A DNA stretch of 64,000 nucleotides from Sympetrum striolatum. Taxonomy: Eukaryota; Arthropoda; Insecta; Odonata; Libellulidae. The notes under the pieces are model-generated. The model did no database searches, was not told the DNA's origin, and worked only from the letters and a program-made list of their open reading frames with translations. The DNA lies in NCBI GenBank assembly GCA_947579665.1, contig OX388343.1, positions 87,586,254-87,650,253 on the forward strand, read 5' to 3'. Made by a program: the position numbers and the translations under genes. Shown here one piece after another: positions 36,124 to 46,716 of this stretch (position 1 is the first letter of the stretch; the number at the start of each line of letters is the position of its first letter).

Positions 36124-37550
36124 AATGCATAGGCCCATATATTTTAAACGGGAGAAATTTGGGCGACGTTGCTAAATTTGCGAAATATTATGGAGTTGAT
36201 CGAAATTGTTTCAATTTTTTTCAGTGTTTAGTATCAGTGATACCACACATAACACCGTGATTATTTTTTGTTTATTTGCAATATATTGGCAAAAAACAAC
36301 AAAAATGTTACATCTCAAAGAAATACGGCGTTTTGTTCCGTTTATTTTGGAACGGGTGCCATTGATTCTCTAATTCGAGAAACATGGGATTTTTTTACAT
36401 CAATATCAGCTTCAAACCTTTCTCTTTTCTTTAGTGTTAATACTTAGGCAGGTGAATAAATTTTAGGGAAGATTTCAACAGAAATTAATAAAAAAGTCGA
36501 GAATTTCTCATAAAATGCATTGAAAAAAGTAGTCGCCTGCCACTTTTCGTCCAATTCGGCCACGGAAAAACATCCAGCGAGAAAGTTTCTTAGAAAATAG
36601 TGAATTTATTTTCTGTGCAAGTCCGAACCCTTTAAGTTCATAAACAACTTAAGAAATACAATTTTTCTTACGGCGTTTCTTACGCGACGCCGGCCGCGAT
36701 CGTTCGCGCGGCTATTCCGGTCTATTCAGTGTTCCCCCTGTTTCGATCACTTTTTAAGATATCTAACAGTTAGTAATCAATAAACACACAAACAGCTGAA
36801 CATTATTGATAGAAACTAGATGTAAAGGTCAAGTACATCATGAGCGTCATTTTACATTTTACATAGCTGGTTCGCTAGAGACCGGGGAGTCGGTCAACCA
36901 GCTAGTTCACTGCAGACCAGCAGGAAGCCAGTCTAGCAAGCGAGTTCGCTGGAGACCAAAAATGATCTGCTTTCGGGGTGATAGTTGCTTTTTGGTCGGC
37001 TTTATATACCGTTTTGGGAACAGGGTTAGGAGGGGGCCCAACGTGGTTAGAAGTGCAGTACTGCATTTTGACTAATGTGGTCACGTGGTTCGAGCATGGT
37101 TATAGCTTACGGGCTTGCTGGGGGCTCCAGCGGCGTCAGTGCAAGGGGTCAAGGGGCGAGGCGTCCCTTGTAGATCACACATTCTACTAGCTCGCCGGAG
37201 GTCCCAGCGTGGTCGGAGAGTGCTTCGCGTCCAATATGGATCGCGCATGGTTTTATGTGTGAGATTGCGGCCCCCCCAACACAATCTCAAAAATCAGTGA
37301 AGAATCCAACAAAATATCAATTATCATTGCACAAATATTAATATCTGATCTTATAAAAATAGAAGTATTAAATCAGTAGGTAAAAAAGGAATAATACAGA
37401 CGTTTACCGTTTTTATATTTTTTATTTATGCACATAATTATGCTGTTTCTGAAGTTGAATTACGGCCACCACTTGAAATAAATTAAAATTTAATAGCTCA
37501 CAATGAAAAAGAAATTGTGCTTGGAAATTTTTTGAAATTAAAAGTATACT
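36124..37550. other. Stretch without a confirmed gene; CpG-rich from about 36680 to 37290
   Basis: Three imperfect copies of an 18-mer (GCTGGTTCGCTAGAGACC type) lie at about 36865, 36901 and 36941. Short frames on both strands in the CpG-rich part overlap each other and show no domain. Origin unknown. Confidence 0.4.
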
Positions 37551-37559
37551 TCATTTGTT

Positions 37560-38965
37560 GAGATTGTCGAAACACTCTTGGCATACTCTAAACATGTGAT
37601 TGGCACACAAAAATCTTACGTAGTTGTCACAATAATTTTGTTTTTATGTCTTTCTTTATCGGAAAAACACAGCACCTACCGCTACTGCCTTTCCTTTTTC
37701 TCTGCATTCCATGTAATTGTGATGGTTCTCCATGTTTCTCAATTTTTTCTCAATTCTGAGGGCAACCTAGGTAGGGAACTTCGTAAATTTATGAAGGGCC
37801 TTGTCAATTCCCTCGCCATTTTTCGGAGGAACCGCCGCCTGTTTATTTTACTCTCCGGAAATATGTTCTTATACAATATCAATGCATTTATCCCAATTGT
37901 ATTCAGCAGATGGTAAAATATAGCAAGTGGCCACCGTCTCGTATTTCTTGCCGTGTTGTAAGAGTCACACATTTTATCAACGGTACCCACTCCTTTCGTT
38001 GCGTTGTAAAATGTAATAATGTCTGGTTTCTGTTTTCTCTGTGTGGCTGGATCTACTCTGGTATCGTGGTGCATGGTTGATATCATTATAACATTTTTCC
38101 CTTCATTGGAATATATGACACTAATGTTATGCTTTTCTTAAAAGCAAATATGCTGCTAAACTCTTTCCTGCCTTTAACGTTCGACTTCAAAGTTGGTAGT
38201 TCTCTCTTATTCTTTCTAATCGTGCCTACTAGTGTCGGTTTTAGCTTGAGTAAATCTTCCGCAAGAGGCACGCTAACAAACCAATTATCAGCGGTGACAC
38301 TTCTCCCTGAATTTAAAACTAGCCTGAGAAGGCGTTTTACAATATCAGCAGGTCTATTGCTGACTTGATAGGGTCCTTGGGGTTATGTTCAACGGTATAT
38401 CTTTAAATTTACGGTGTAAATGACGTAGGCATCTACAAGAGCAAAGATTTTTATTCTATAGTTGGCGGGTTTCCTCGGTAAGAACTGGCCGAAACTACAT
38501 CTCCCTCGAAAGCCTATGAGTTGTTCGTCTACCGTAGCAAACGCTCCAATTGTGTAATACTTCTGAAAATGTTGGTTTATGTGATGGAAAATCTCCCGTA
38601 TGGCTGCTATTTTATATGTTGCCTGTCTAATAACTCTATCCCTCACATCGTCAAATCGTAAAAATCTCAGTAGAAAGAAGGACCTTTGGTAGTTCATTGA
38701 CGCGTAAAATATATCTACACTCAATCAATTTTGATCCCACATATCCTTTATATTTTGATGTCTGTATTTATTGGTGCTCCAAAATAAACGAGACCTATTA
38801 GGCATATTATCTCCAATTCTTCTGTTGGTTTGGCGTCCCTCTTACGGGAATACTTTTCGGCTGAAATAGAATTATGAATATTCGTATATTCTACAAGTAG
38901 TTTAGTAACTTTTTCATCAAAGAGAAGCTTGAAACAGCCCACTGGTAGTGCAGTGCCTTCCTTTT
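37560..38965 (-). pseudogene. Second piggyBac-like transposase, decayed
   Basis: Minus-strand fragments run in family order through at least three frames: 'ELEIICLIGLVYFG' (38790), 'FLLRFLRFDDVRDR' (38660), 'FATVDEQLIGFRGRC' with the first Asp (38530), 'NSGRSVTADNWFVSVPLAED' with the second Asp present (38300), 'PTLVGTIRKNKRELP' (38220), 'ATKGVGTVDKMCDSYNTARN' with the third Asp (38000) and a Cys-rich tail 'CDNYVRFLCANHMFRVCQEC' (37600). Frameshifts occur near 38390, 38090 and 38740. It is clearly a different family from the 31530-34150 gene. Its element ends were not found. Confidence 0.88.
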
Positions 38966-39544
38966 CCTCTTTTAAACCGTGCACGATTTTTCCACCCCCT
39001 TCCCTCCAATTTCTCGGTGAGATAGGCGGGCTGAGCTCCCCACAAAACAAGGATAAAAAAAATCTACATGGACAATGGTAGTAATTTTTCATTGTAAAAA
39101 TTATCAAATTCGTCAACAATGTGTGTATGCGGTGCCTAAGGTACTTTAAAATGACTCTTAGGTCGTTAAATAACGAAAATAGCAGAGTTTTCTTTATCGA
39201 CAAATTTTGGATAGTAAATAAATAGTACAGAGGTTCTGCTTCTGCATATGCATTTATAAAAGATTTATCTTGCATCTTATGAAGTCTCATGTTGATAACT
39301 TGAGAAGATTTTGAAAAATTAGCGTTCAAAGTGGAGCTACCGTTTTCTGAGCGCCAAAAACCGTGCTTTTTTCATACAAAGCCAAATAAAAAATTTTTGA
39401 TATAGTAAAAAATCGGTTATGGTATTCACAAAACGTAGAAATAAAGTTTCTTTCATTTTCAGTTTATTTCATTGCTATCGATGAATAAGTTACTGAGATA
39501 CAACACTTCAAACTCGAGTATCTAGAGTTTTTGCATGGACAGTA
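38966..39544. other. Non-coding stretch
   Basis: Upstream of the decayed transposase. The minus-strand frame continuing to 39329 beyond the homologous part has no recognised content. Confidence 0.4.
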
Positions 39545-39640
39545 GCTCTGTACTTTTTTCTGCTGAAGAGTACATACAAAACCCCAATGTTAAATTCAGT
39601 GAAATACATACCCGTAAATATGGCTCCAATTTATTCATGA
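39545..39640 (-). mobile_element. Fragment of the 9593-type hAT-like element (inverted)
   Basis: On the minus strand 'ggagccatatttacgggta', 'tgaattta' and 'gtactcttcagcagaaa' match 11676-11815 of copy 1 in the same order with an internal deletion. Confidence 0.6.
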
Positions 39641-39769
39641 AATTTGGTCATGTTTGACCATCCGTATCTAAGTAACGCATACGATTTATGGAAAATGACT
39701 TACCGTTCCAAGATCAGCAATTATTTGACTGTATATATGCAGAGTTTCTAGCTTGTATCTCAAAAAAAG

Positions 39770-39813
39770 CAATTTTGGACTTTTGTCCGGCTTTTTTCGA
39801 TTTCGGACCACTG
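39770..39813. mobile_element. Solo tip resembling the 22003-25593 transposon
   Basis: 'GGCTTTTTTCGATTTCGGAC' followed by CACTGTG resembles the right tip at 25565-25593 (GCTTTTTTCGATTCTTGCC then CACTGTG). Another CCCCACTGTG tip lies at about 41044-41053. Confidence 0.45.
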
Positions 39814-40609
39814 TGCGTGGGGCCAAATCCCAAAAAGGTGGTCATTATGAGAAAAAAAAAAGTTCGGGGATATGGTTTATTTTTACATGGTTGGCAAGTA
39901 AATTGTTTGAGCCACCGAGAAATGCATTCGAAGTACAGGTAAGTATGCACATGTTTGTAAAAATCAATAACAAAGTGAAAGGTTAGCAGCTCGGATGCCT
40001 AACCATGCTTTCGCTTCGAAATAGCCTCATCTTCAAAATTCCTCTACAACTACCCCATTGGCGCAATATGAAATTCATTAAATAGAATTGACTTAGCAAT
40101 GTTAGTGGATTTGAAATGCTGTTTTTTAATAGTTCCGAAACAAAATTAACAATGTTATTAACATAAAAAGTAACCACTAAATTGCACAAATATCGTTAAA
40201 AAAATACAAACTTCATAAAGTTATAGTGCCCGGCCTAGCCCTGCGTTGATATATATATAAATATATTATTGTAGGCACATATCTCAGCTATGAAACCCAA
40301 AAAAAATGGCCACCCGGAACCACCCCTCCGCGAGTAATTGATGAAATACATGAGTAACCTCAGTATCCGTAAAGTAGGCGAAGCGCGCAGGCAGCAGGCA
40401 TGGCACTTACTTATAAGGGGAACACCAGGTTTGTGGTGAACGTATTCAAACGAAACTTTCAGGGCACATTCTTTGCTTAAACATAGTGGACAGGGGTCTG
40501 ACTGTTCAACTGAATGAGCCTTTGTTTATGAAAAATTAGCAACTGAAAATCGGAGATAGGCAACCCCGCCACACAGGTGCATTACCATAATGATATCGAG
40601 ATGTTCCAC

Positions 40610-40648
40610 TTATAAAAATATACACACAAAGTGTGTATATTTTTATAA
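40610..40648. repeat. Perfect 39-bp hairpin
   Basis: Arms TTATAAAAATATACACAC and GTGTGTATATTTTTATAA flank AAA. No gene end is seen beside it, so a terminator role is not claimed. Confidence 0.85.
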
Positions 40649-41053
40649 TGTATTTGTGTTACGATATATGTAATAATATCTAAAAATAACTTGTTTAGAA
40701 TGGTTTTCAAATAAAAATACGCATAAAATTGTAATTATGGATTAAAAATATCATATAAAATTATTGATTCACATTATCGGAAAAAATTGAAATGTTTTCA
40801 CGAAAGAATAGTTTACAAATATCAGTTTCTGATGCGTGATCGGCGATTACGAAACCAATACTCAAGTTTTTTTATAGGCATGATATACAAATATTGCCTT
40901 TTTTGTAAAAAAATCCAAATTGTTTTGCGAAAACTTAATTTTGAAATAATTTCAATGTCATATTCGGAATTAGTGACCTCAAAAACTATGACCTATCGGA
41001 TTTCAAACCGATTAGATGAGATTTACTTGTTATGACCTTCTTTTAGGCATTTG

Positions 41054-41879
41054 CCCCACTGTGCACTGGTCTGATTCGCCCCTCTCCCCTATGTTTCTGC
41101 GAAATCTTGATGGTAGGCTGTCACATTTCTTTTTCGCAGAAAATCTGACGATGATAAAATTATATTTGTAAACTTATTTCTCTATAGAGATTGTCCCACT
41201 ATTATTTCCATACCTGGGATTCAAACTGTGAATTCCAAAGCATGCAATCCACTGAACGTGAAGACAGAACTCGTGCCGCCATATCGCTAAAGGTTCTCAT
41301 CTAATCTTCATTCTGGCCTTAAATTTTCCTTATTTCTTCAAGTATCATTATAGACTGTTAAATTTCATTCTCATAATTTGTTCAAACCATATTAATGTTG
41401 CAGTATCAGCCCGTTGTTGGAGTCATTCCCTTACAAGCGTTTCTCTCATTTCTAATTTTGTCTTTCCATGTTTTTGCCTTAAGTCTCCAAGGGAACATCA
41501 TTTCCTTAATTCATACTTGAAGCTGTTTCCTGGTCCTTGTGTTTAGATATGACTGGAGCATAGGTGCTATATTTTTAATCCGCAGCGTTCTACCTTGTAT
41601 TGTTCTCGTTGAACCCAATTCTCTTCTGTGGTTTATACCGAATCATCACACTTAATACTTCGCTTTCCATCAATGTAAAGTTTATCCGCAGCTGTTGATG
41701 TTGAAATATTTATTCAATGTAACTCTCTACCTCTCTGTGTTCTCTAGCCACCACCTCCGTGAAGATGGGCATTTTTGTTGTATTCTCGAACGGTACCCGT
41801 GTAAAAAGGGGATGAGAGCCTATGTCATAGAATGTGACCATGAATGGGGATGCTTGAACAGCACATGGTTTTTGTATTA
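41054..41879. other. Non-coding stretch
   Basis: No exon or element boundary recognised. Short plus- and minus-strand frames near 41700-41930 are mutual shadows and run into the MITE at 41880. Confidence 0.4.
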
Positions 41880-42236
41880 CAGTATTTACTCGAGAATAAG
41901 CCAACCTGAATATAAGCCGAGGTTCCTAATTTAATGAAAAAACTGGAAAAACTAATTGATTCGAGAGTGGGTGGGAAATGCAGCAGCTACTGGTAAATTT
42001 CAAAATAAAAATATATACAAATAGAGTTGCAGTAATTTGGGTACCACTAAGTTAGTAAGAGAAAATTGACAAAGAATTACTAATTGAGCATGTGAGGAAT
42101 TTACGAACCGATTTCGGTCCAGGGCAGATATTTTCGACCGGAGAACCGTGAAGTGGGCCCTCACTCGAGTATAAGCCGAGGGAGGCATTTTGGCTTAAAA
42201 AATGTGCTAAAAACTCGGTTTATACGCGAGTATGAT
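41880..42236. mobile_element. Probable MITE with CGAGTATAAGCCGAGG motifs
   Basis: Left 'TTACTCGAGAATAAGCC' and right 'GGTTTATACGCGAGTA' are inverted with a few mismatches. 'ACTCGAGTATAAGCCGAGG' recurs inside at about 42163. No duplication was resolved. Confidence 0.5.
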
Positions 42237-42453
42237 CATTGATTCTTAAGTAAGAATGTATCAAAATTAAAGAAAACGCTGGTGGTTATCAGTATAGGAA
42301 AAATTTACTATATGTTGCGGGATTCGTAATTTGCTGCAGGTGGCTACTTATGGAAATTGTCATGCGGTTGTAGTTCTGATAGTACTGTTATTGACACAGC
42401 AGCCTTACAATACTCAAATGATTATTTATTTCATAGTTTTGTTAAAATTTTTA

Positions 42454-42730
42454 TTATACATCAAGAGGTTCGCACTTCTGTTGACAGTGATTGCATTTCC
42501 TTTTGTGTATATCTATCAAGCGGATTGATTGGAAGAGTATGGCTAAGTTCGTCATCCAGAAGCCCACTGCTTGCGCTAATGGTTCGCACAAGTCTCTGAA
42601 GGAAGTGGCAAAGTTATAAAGTAGAATCAGGCAGGGTTGAAGCACTCCGTTAAATATTATGGTCAATAGTGGCTTCAAGAAGTAGTCAGAGATAAGCTGA
42701 ATAATCCCAACTGTAAGTGGTCTTAATAGA
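42454..42730 (-). CDS. Membrane-protein gene exon 6 (stop)
   Basis: Acceptor 'attttttctacacag' sets the phase; the alternative 'cttacag' 25 bases later gives early stops. Encodes three further hydrophobic stretches, including 'LLTIIFNGVLQPCLILLYNF', and ends TAA at 42454. Confidence 0.82.
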
Positions 42731-45700
42731 CTGTGTAGAAAAAATCTGGAACCAAAGGATATTTCAATGATTAGTATCTGAACATCTACGGTAACAAGAG
42801 TTTTGTAAACTTAAACTTACCTAATGAGTTGTAAAATGAAGGTGGTGAAGAATGCAACGAAAAGATGCAGCGATCCAAATACTTCAGCCCAAAACCTCGT
42901 TGCGTATACATCTGATTTTTCTATGAGCATCTCAGACAAAATTGGCGGCGGGTTGTCAGTCGTCTGGTAGTAACTGAAGGAAATAAAATTACTTCGTGAT
43001 TACTTAACCCTTGTGTAGGCACCCGGGTACCCACTAAGGTATATTTTTGCTTGTACGTTGATTATAAAGAAAGATATCGCTTTGATGCTTCAGATCGTCG
43101 TTATCTACCTGAATCCCTAGTAAATACTACCATTATAAATACGTTAACTATATTTAAAGGTTGAATAAAAGCATTAAAAGTTCACACACGTCTTGGGGGC
43201 ACCCGGGGTACCCGGGTACCCACCTGAAATTTCCTTCTCATTTTCTGACAAATATGCGTTGGAATTCGTTCCTTGAAAAATTTATTCAATAAATAGATAT
43301 TTTTTGAAGATATTAAAGCAATTTCTATATAAATTGAACGGTTAGAACTCTTACTATGAATAATAATAGAAAGGTATGTTTCTTACTTCCGTAAAACGGC
43401 CAGCGTCAGTCACGCGAAATATCGGCTTTTTTGTTAAGGAGGGTCAACTTTGGAGTCGTATAAAAGTTTAAGTACAAATTGCACAAAAAAACAAGTGACA
43501 TCAACGTTTAGTACGTTCTATTGCGCTTGTAACCATATAAGCTAATTATTTCTGTTTTCATAACATTTGGTATTTATTATAGATGGAACGGAAAAGTGCC
43601 CATTTTTACGAGCTTTTTCACGGAGTGCTCTTTTTGAACGTTTGTTCCTCAAACGCTATTACTTCAATCACAAAGATATTTTGATAAAATATTAATACGT
43701 TTTTTGTTAATTAAAATACGAAGTTTCAGAATATTTGTATTAAAAGAAAAAAAGTTGTTGTCGATTTTGTGAAACAACTTTTTCTCGGAAATGGATAGCC
43801 GTAGAAATACAAAATTGGGTTCGTTAGAAAGATTTTGAAATGAGTTTTCACGGTAAATAATTATTTTTCACTACAAGTTAGCGGATTTTTTTATACGAAT
43901 TTATATTTAACGCCGAGATTTGCAACTGTTGAGCAGTGTTGCCGTGTTGATTTCTTCGGGAGTTTCTAATCTCCCTATCTCGCCCTGTTCTTTCTTTGTC
44001 TCATTTTTCAGCTGCGATAACATCCTTTTATCTGATAAAATCAAATTTAAAGTACTAACACCTCAAATTCACCCAAGCGCCTTCAGTTTAGCTTTAGTAA
44101 TATTGCTGTACTGGCTGTGTGGTAGTTTTTCGTTAGATTTCTATAAGGCAATATATGCTGCGTAATATGTGCATCAATGATAATTTTCACGGAGAATTTT
44201 TATTCACAACAATCGTTACATTTGACATACGTTTTCGAATGTTAATTACAGACAGGTTTTCTCACACTTTTCTAGTTTTTCTTCTCCTTCTTATCAATTG
44301 CTTATAGCACAGGTGACAGCTCCCAGTGATCTTTCTCCAGGAGCTGTCCGATGTAGACGCACCAAGAGTAGAATCCTCCGCAATAACTGGCTGCCCGATA
44401 ACACTTTCAATCGCTATCTTTGTTGTAATATTGCGCATAACTTGCAAATTTTGTGATCTTTGCTAAATTACCGGCTTCGCCAGTTCTTCACTTAATTTTC
44501 GCATAAATCTACGTCGTTGGATGGTTTTTGAAGTCAGCATTTCGTTGTTTTCATGGTATATCCGATAGGATGCAAAGGTTGCTACGTCGATTATATTGAA
44601 AAACATAGCTACCGGCCATATCAAAGTGCGGCATTTTGTTGTATACCTAATAATCATCTGGTCCATTGTATCACCTCCAGATTTAAACTTATTGTAATAG
44701 AAAATTATGTGGGGCTTCTTCTTACCACTTTCACAAATATTTATATCAGAATGCATCGTTGAAATTAAAATAACTGCTTTCCCCTTCCTTGGGACATAAG
44801 AACAAATAATCACTCTTTAGTGGAAATTAATTATTGTTCTTCAAATAGCCTTTGCACGAAAAAACTCTAAGAAAAAAGAAAGTGACACTATGTTTTATGT
44901 ATTCTACATAAACCTGGGAAGCGTTCGGCTCACTCAGTAATGTAAATACCAGAAGAAAGCCAGGAGTAGCACTGAAGCACAGATATTCAGTTTCTACGAA
45001 ACATAAGGGTAAGAAAGATGATCAAAAGATAAGATAATAAGGAAAAATACGAAACGTAATTGATATGATTAGGCGTAGCTTCGCAGTCCATGGCGATAGA
45101 AAGAAAGCCTCTCTGAGGGACGGAGTCTTCAAAAGCTCGAGATGCAAGACCAATAATTCGGCAACACTGCTGCACAATTGCGAATCCCGGCGTTAAATAT
45201 AAATTCGTATAAAAAAATCCGCTAACTTGTAGTGAACGATAATTATTTACCATGAAAACTCATTTCAAAATCTTTCTAACGAACCCAATTTTGTATTTCT
45301 ACGACTATCCACTTATGAGAAAAAGTTGTTTTACAAAATCAACAACAACTTTTTATCGTTTCATAACAATATTCTGAAACTTCGAATTTTAATTACTAAT
45401 AAGCATATTGATATTCTATCAAAATATCTTTGTGATTGAAGACAGTTTTTGAGGAACGAACGTTCAAAAAGAGCACTCCGTGAAACAGTTCGTAAAAATG
45501 GGCACTTCTCCGTACCATCTATGATAAATACCAAATGTTATGAAAACAGAAATAATTAGCTTATATGGTTACACGCGCAATAGAACGTACTAAACGTTGA
45601 TGTCACTTGTTTTCTTGTGCAATTTCTACTTTAAATTTTACAACACTTCAAATTTGAATTTTTAATGAAAAAAAAGGAATTCAGGCGTCAAGAACCGAAG

Positions 45701-46716
45701 AATGAACATACCTTTCTTATTTTGTTAATTGTAGAAGTTCTAACTCGTCAAATGATATAAAAATTACTTTAATACCTTCATAAAATATCTACTTATTAAA
45801 TAAAGTGTTCAGAGAACGAATTCCTTTACAAATGTGTTCAAAAATGAGATCTAAAGAGGTGGGTACCCGGGTACCCCGGGTGCACAAGGGTTAAATAACC
45901 CGGGTACACAAGGGTTAAATAACTCAATAATTCTTAGTTTGGAATTTCACACTTACGCTGCGTTTCCGTGGTCAAAATAATAAATATCTATTTTCTCAGG
46001 TATCTCTGGGTAAACGGAATGCACTTTCATATTTTCAATGGCTGAAAATAAATTAAAATCATTTCCATTAATAATGCCATAAATTGCTTCCGTTTGAATC
46101 AAAAGTACTCCATTGACTTACGTTCTTCTGTTTTGGAATGAGGTCCTTGCACTCCCCTCGGTATCCCTTCGACCAAATCGAAGATTATTCTCTGTGAAGA
46201 AGACCCTAACATTAATATCGTAAAAGGTATCTTAGATTTTTATGTGATTAAAAGAAATAAATAAAATTGCTTACCCTAGGAGCTTTGCTGTCGGACATTT
46301 CTTGAACTTGCACCGCATATAGTTCCTTTTCTTTCTTTTTATCGCTCGATGAATCCTTTCTAGAATTTAAGCAATGGAAAAAAGATATAAGTAACTCGTC
46401 GTTCTTATCTCCACAGTTAAATATTACGCAGTAGAGTATAGATGCACATTCAACGACTGCTTCAGAAGAAGAATATAATGATTTAACTATGATTAATTGT
46501 GTTAATTCACTACAATTGTGATTACTTTGAACCACAGCGAGATTTCTCCTTCCTGTGACTATCATCCCATTGCTTGCACTCACAGTCACAATCCATATCT
46601 ATCGCTATAATGAACAAAATACCTTTCAGATACTCCACATTAATATCATTCGAATGTTGTCGAATACTTACGCTGGAAATGGTAACCGTTTGTTTTTCAT
46701 AGAAACTCCTTGGTAA
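42454..46716 (-). CDS. Six-exon gene for a 232-residue multipass membrane protein
   Basis: Exons 46716-46672 (ATG at 46700), 46359-46275, 46191-46122, 46041-45957, 42973-42821 and 42730-42454 have consensus splice sites and agree in phase at every junction, giving 699 coding bases. The protein starts 'MKNKRLPFPA'. Residues 1-118 are hydrophilic, with 'RRIIFDLVEGIPRGVQGPHS' and 'DIYYFDHGNAAYYQTTDNPP'. Hydrophobic segments follow at about 121-140, 143-155, 161-183 and 194-208; the tail is basic with a CNHC motif. I do not recognise a named family; location in a membrane is inferred from hydropathy. AATAAA-type signals follow the stop on the minus strand. The fourth intron holds a 2.9-kb piggyBac-like element. 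Confidence 0.8.
42821..42973 (-). CDS. Membrane-protein gene exon 5
   Basis: Acceptor 'attttatttccttcag', donor GTAAGTT. Encodes the segment before and including the first hydrophobic helix, 'VFGSLHLFVAFFTTFILQLI'. Confidence 0.82.
43008..45914. mobile_element. piggyBac-like element inserted in a host intron
   Basis: TTAA precedes CCCTTGTG at 43004-43007, and CACAAGGG is followed by TTAA at 45891-45894 and again at 45915-45918, so two right tips lie 24 bp apart. The 16-bp palindrome GGGTACCCGGGTACCC occurs near both ends and in both arms. Diverged inverted arms run about 43195-43930 and 45185-45865. The interior has only a broken transposase, so the element cannot move itself. Confidence 0.88.
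44262..44830 (-). pseudogene. Third piggyBac-like transposase, C-terminal remnant
   Basis: Minus-strand 'GKAVILISTMHSDINICESG', 'KSGGDTMDQMIIRYTTKCR' with the third catalytic Asp, 'RRRFMRKLSEELAKPVI', then after a stop 'IGQPVIAEDSTLG' and a Cys pair 'GSCHLCYKQLIRRRR'. The N-terminal two thirds, with the first two catalytic positions, are missing. Confidence 0.85.
45957..46041 (-). CDS. Membrane-protein gene exon 4
   Basis: Acceptor 'atttattttcag', donor GTAAGTG. Encodes 'IENMKVHSVYPEIPEKIDIY' then 'YFDHGNA'. Confidence 0.82.
46122..46191 (-). CDS. Membrane-protein gene exon 3
   Basis: Acceptor 'tcttcttcacag', donor GTAAGT. Encodes 'RIIFDLVEGIPRGVQGPHSK' then 'TEE'. The other AG just upstream would put a stop in frame. 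Confidence 0.8.
46275..46359 (-). CDS. Membrane-protein gene exon 2
   Basis: Acceptor with a good pyrimidine tract ('cttttttccattgcttaaattctag') written in parts precedes 46359; donor GTAAGC follows. Encodes 'KDSSSDKKKEKELYAVQVQE' then 'MSDSKAPR'. The open frame continues upstream to 46598, so a longer exon starting after a TAG at 46599 is an alternative. Confidence 0.7.
46672..46716 (-). CDS. Membrane-protein gene exon 1 (start codon)
   Basis: 45 bases between acceptor 'tatgtttacag' and donor GTAAGTATT, so an upstream 5' untranslated exon is expected. ATG at 46700-46698; 29 coding bases. Confidence 0.7.

Noticed and set aside
40610..40648. Transcription terminator
   Set aside because: The hairpin is perfect, but bacterial-type terminators are not expected here and no gene ends beside it.
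44987..45253. Minus-strand frame inside the intronic piggyBac element as a gene
   Set aside because: It lies in the inverted arm, is not related to transposase and has no splice support.
46248..46589. Minus-strand frame of 113 codons as a single gene
   Set aside because: Only its last 28 codons fit the spliced gene. The upstream part reads through a likely intron; phase agreement and the ATG in the previous exon favour the shorter exon. The longer exon is kept as an alternative in the exon 2 entry.
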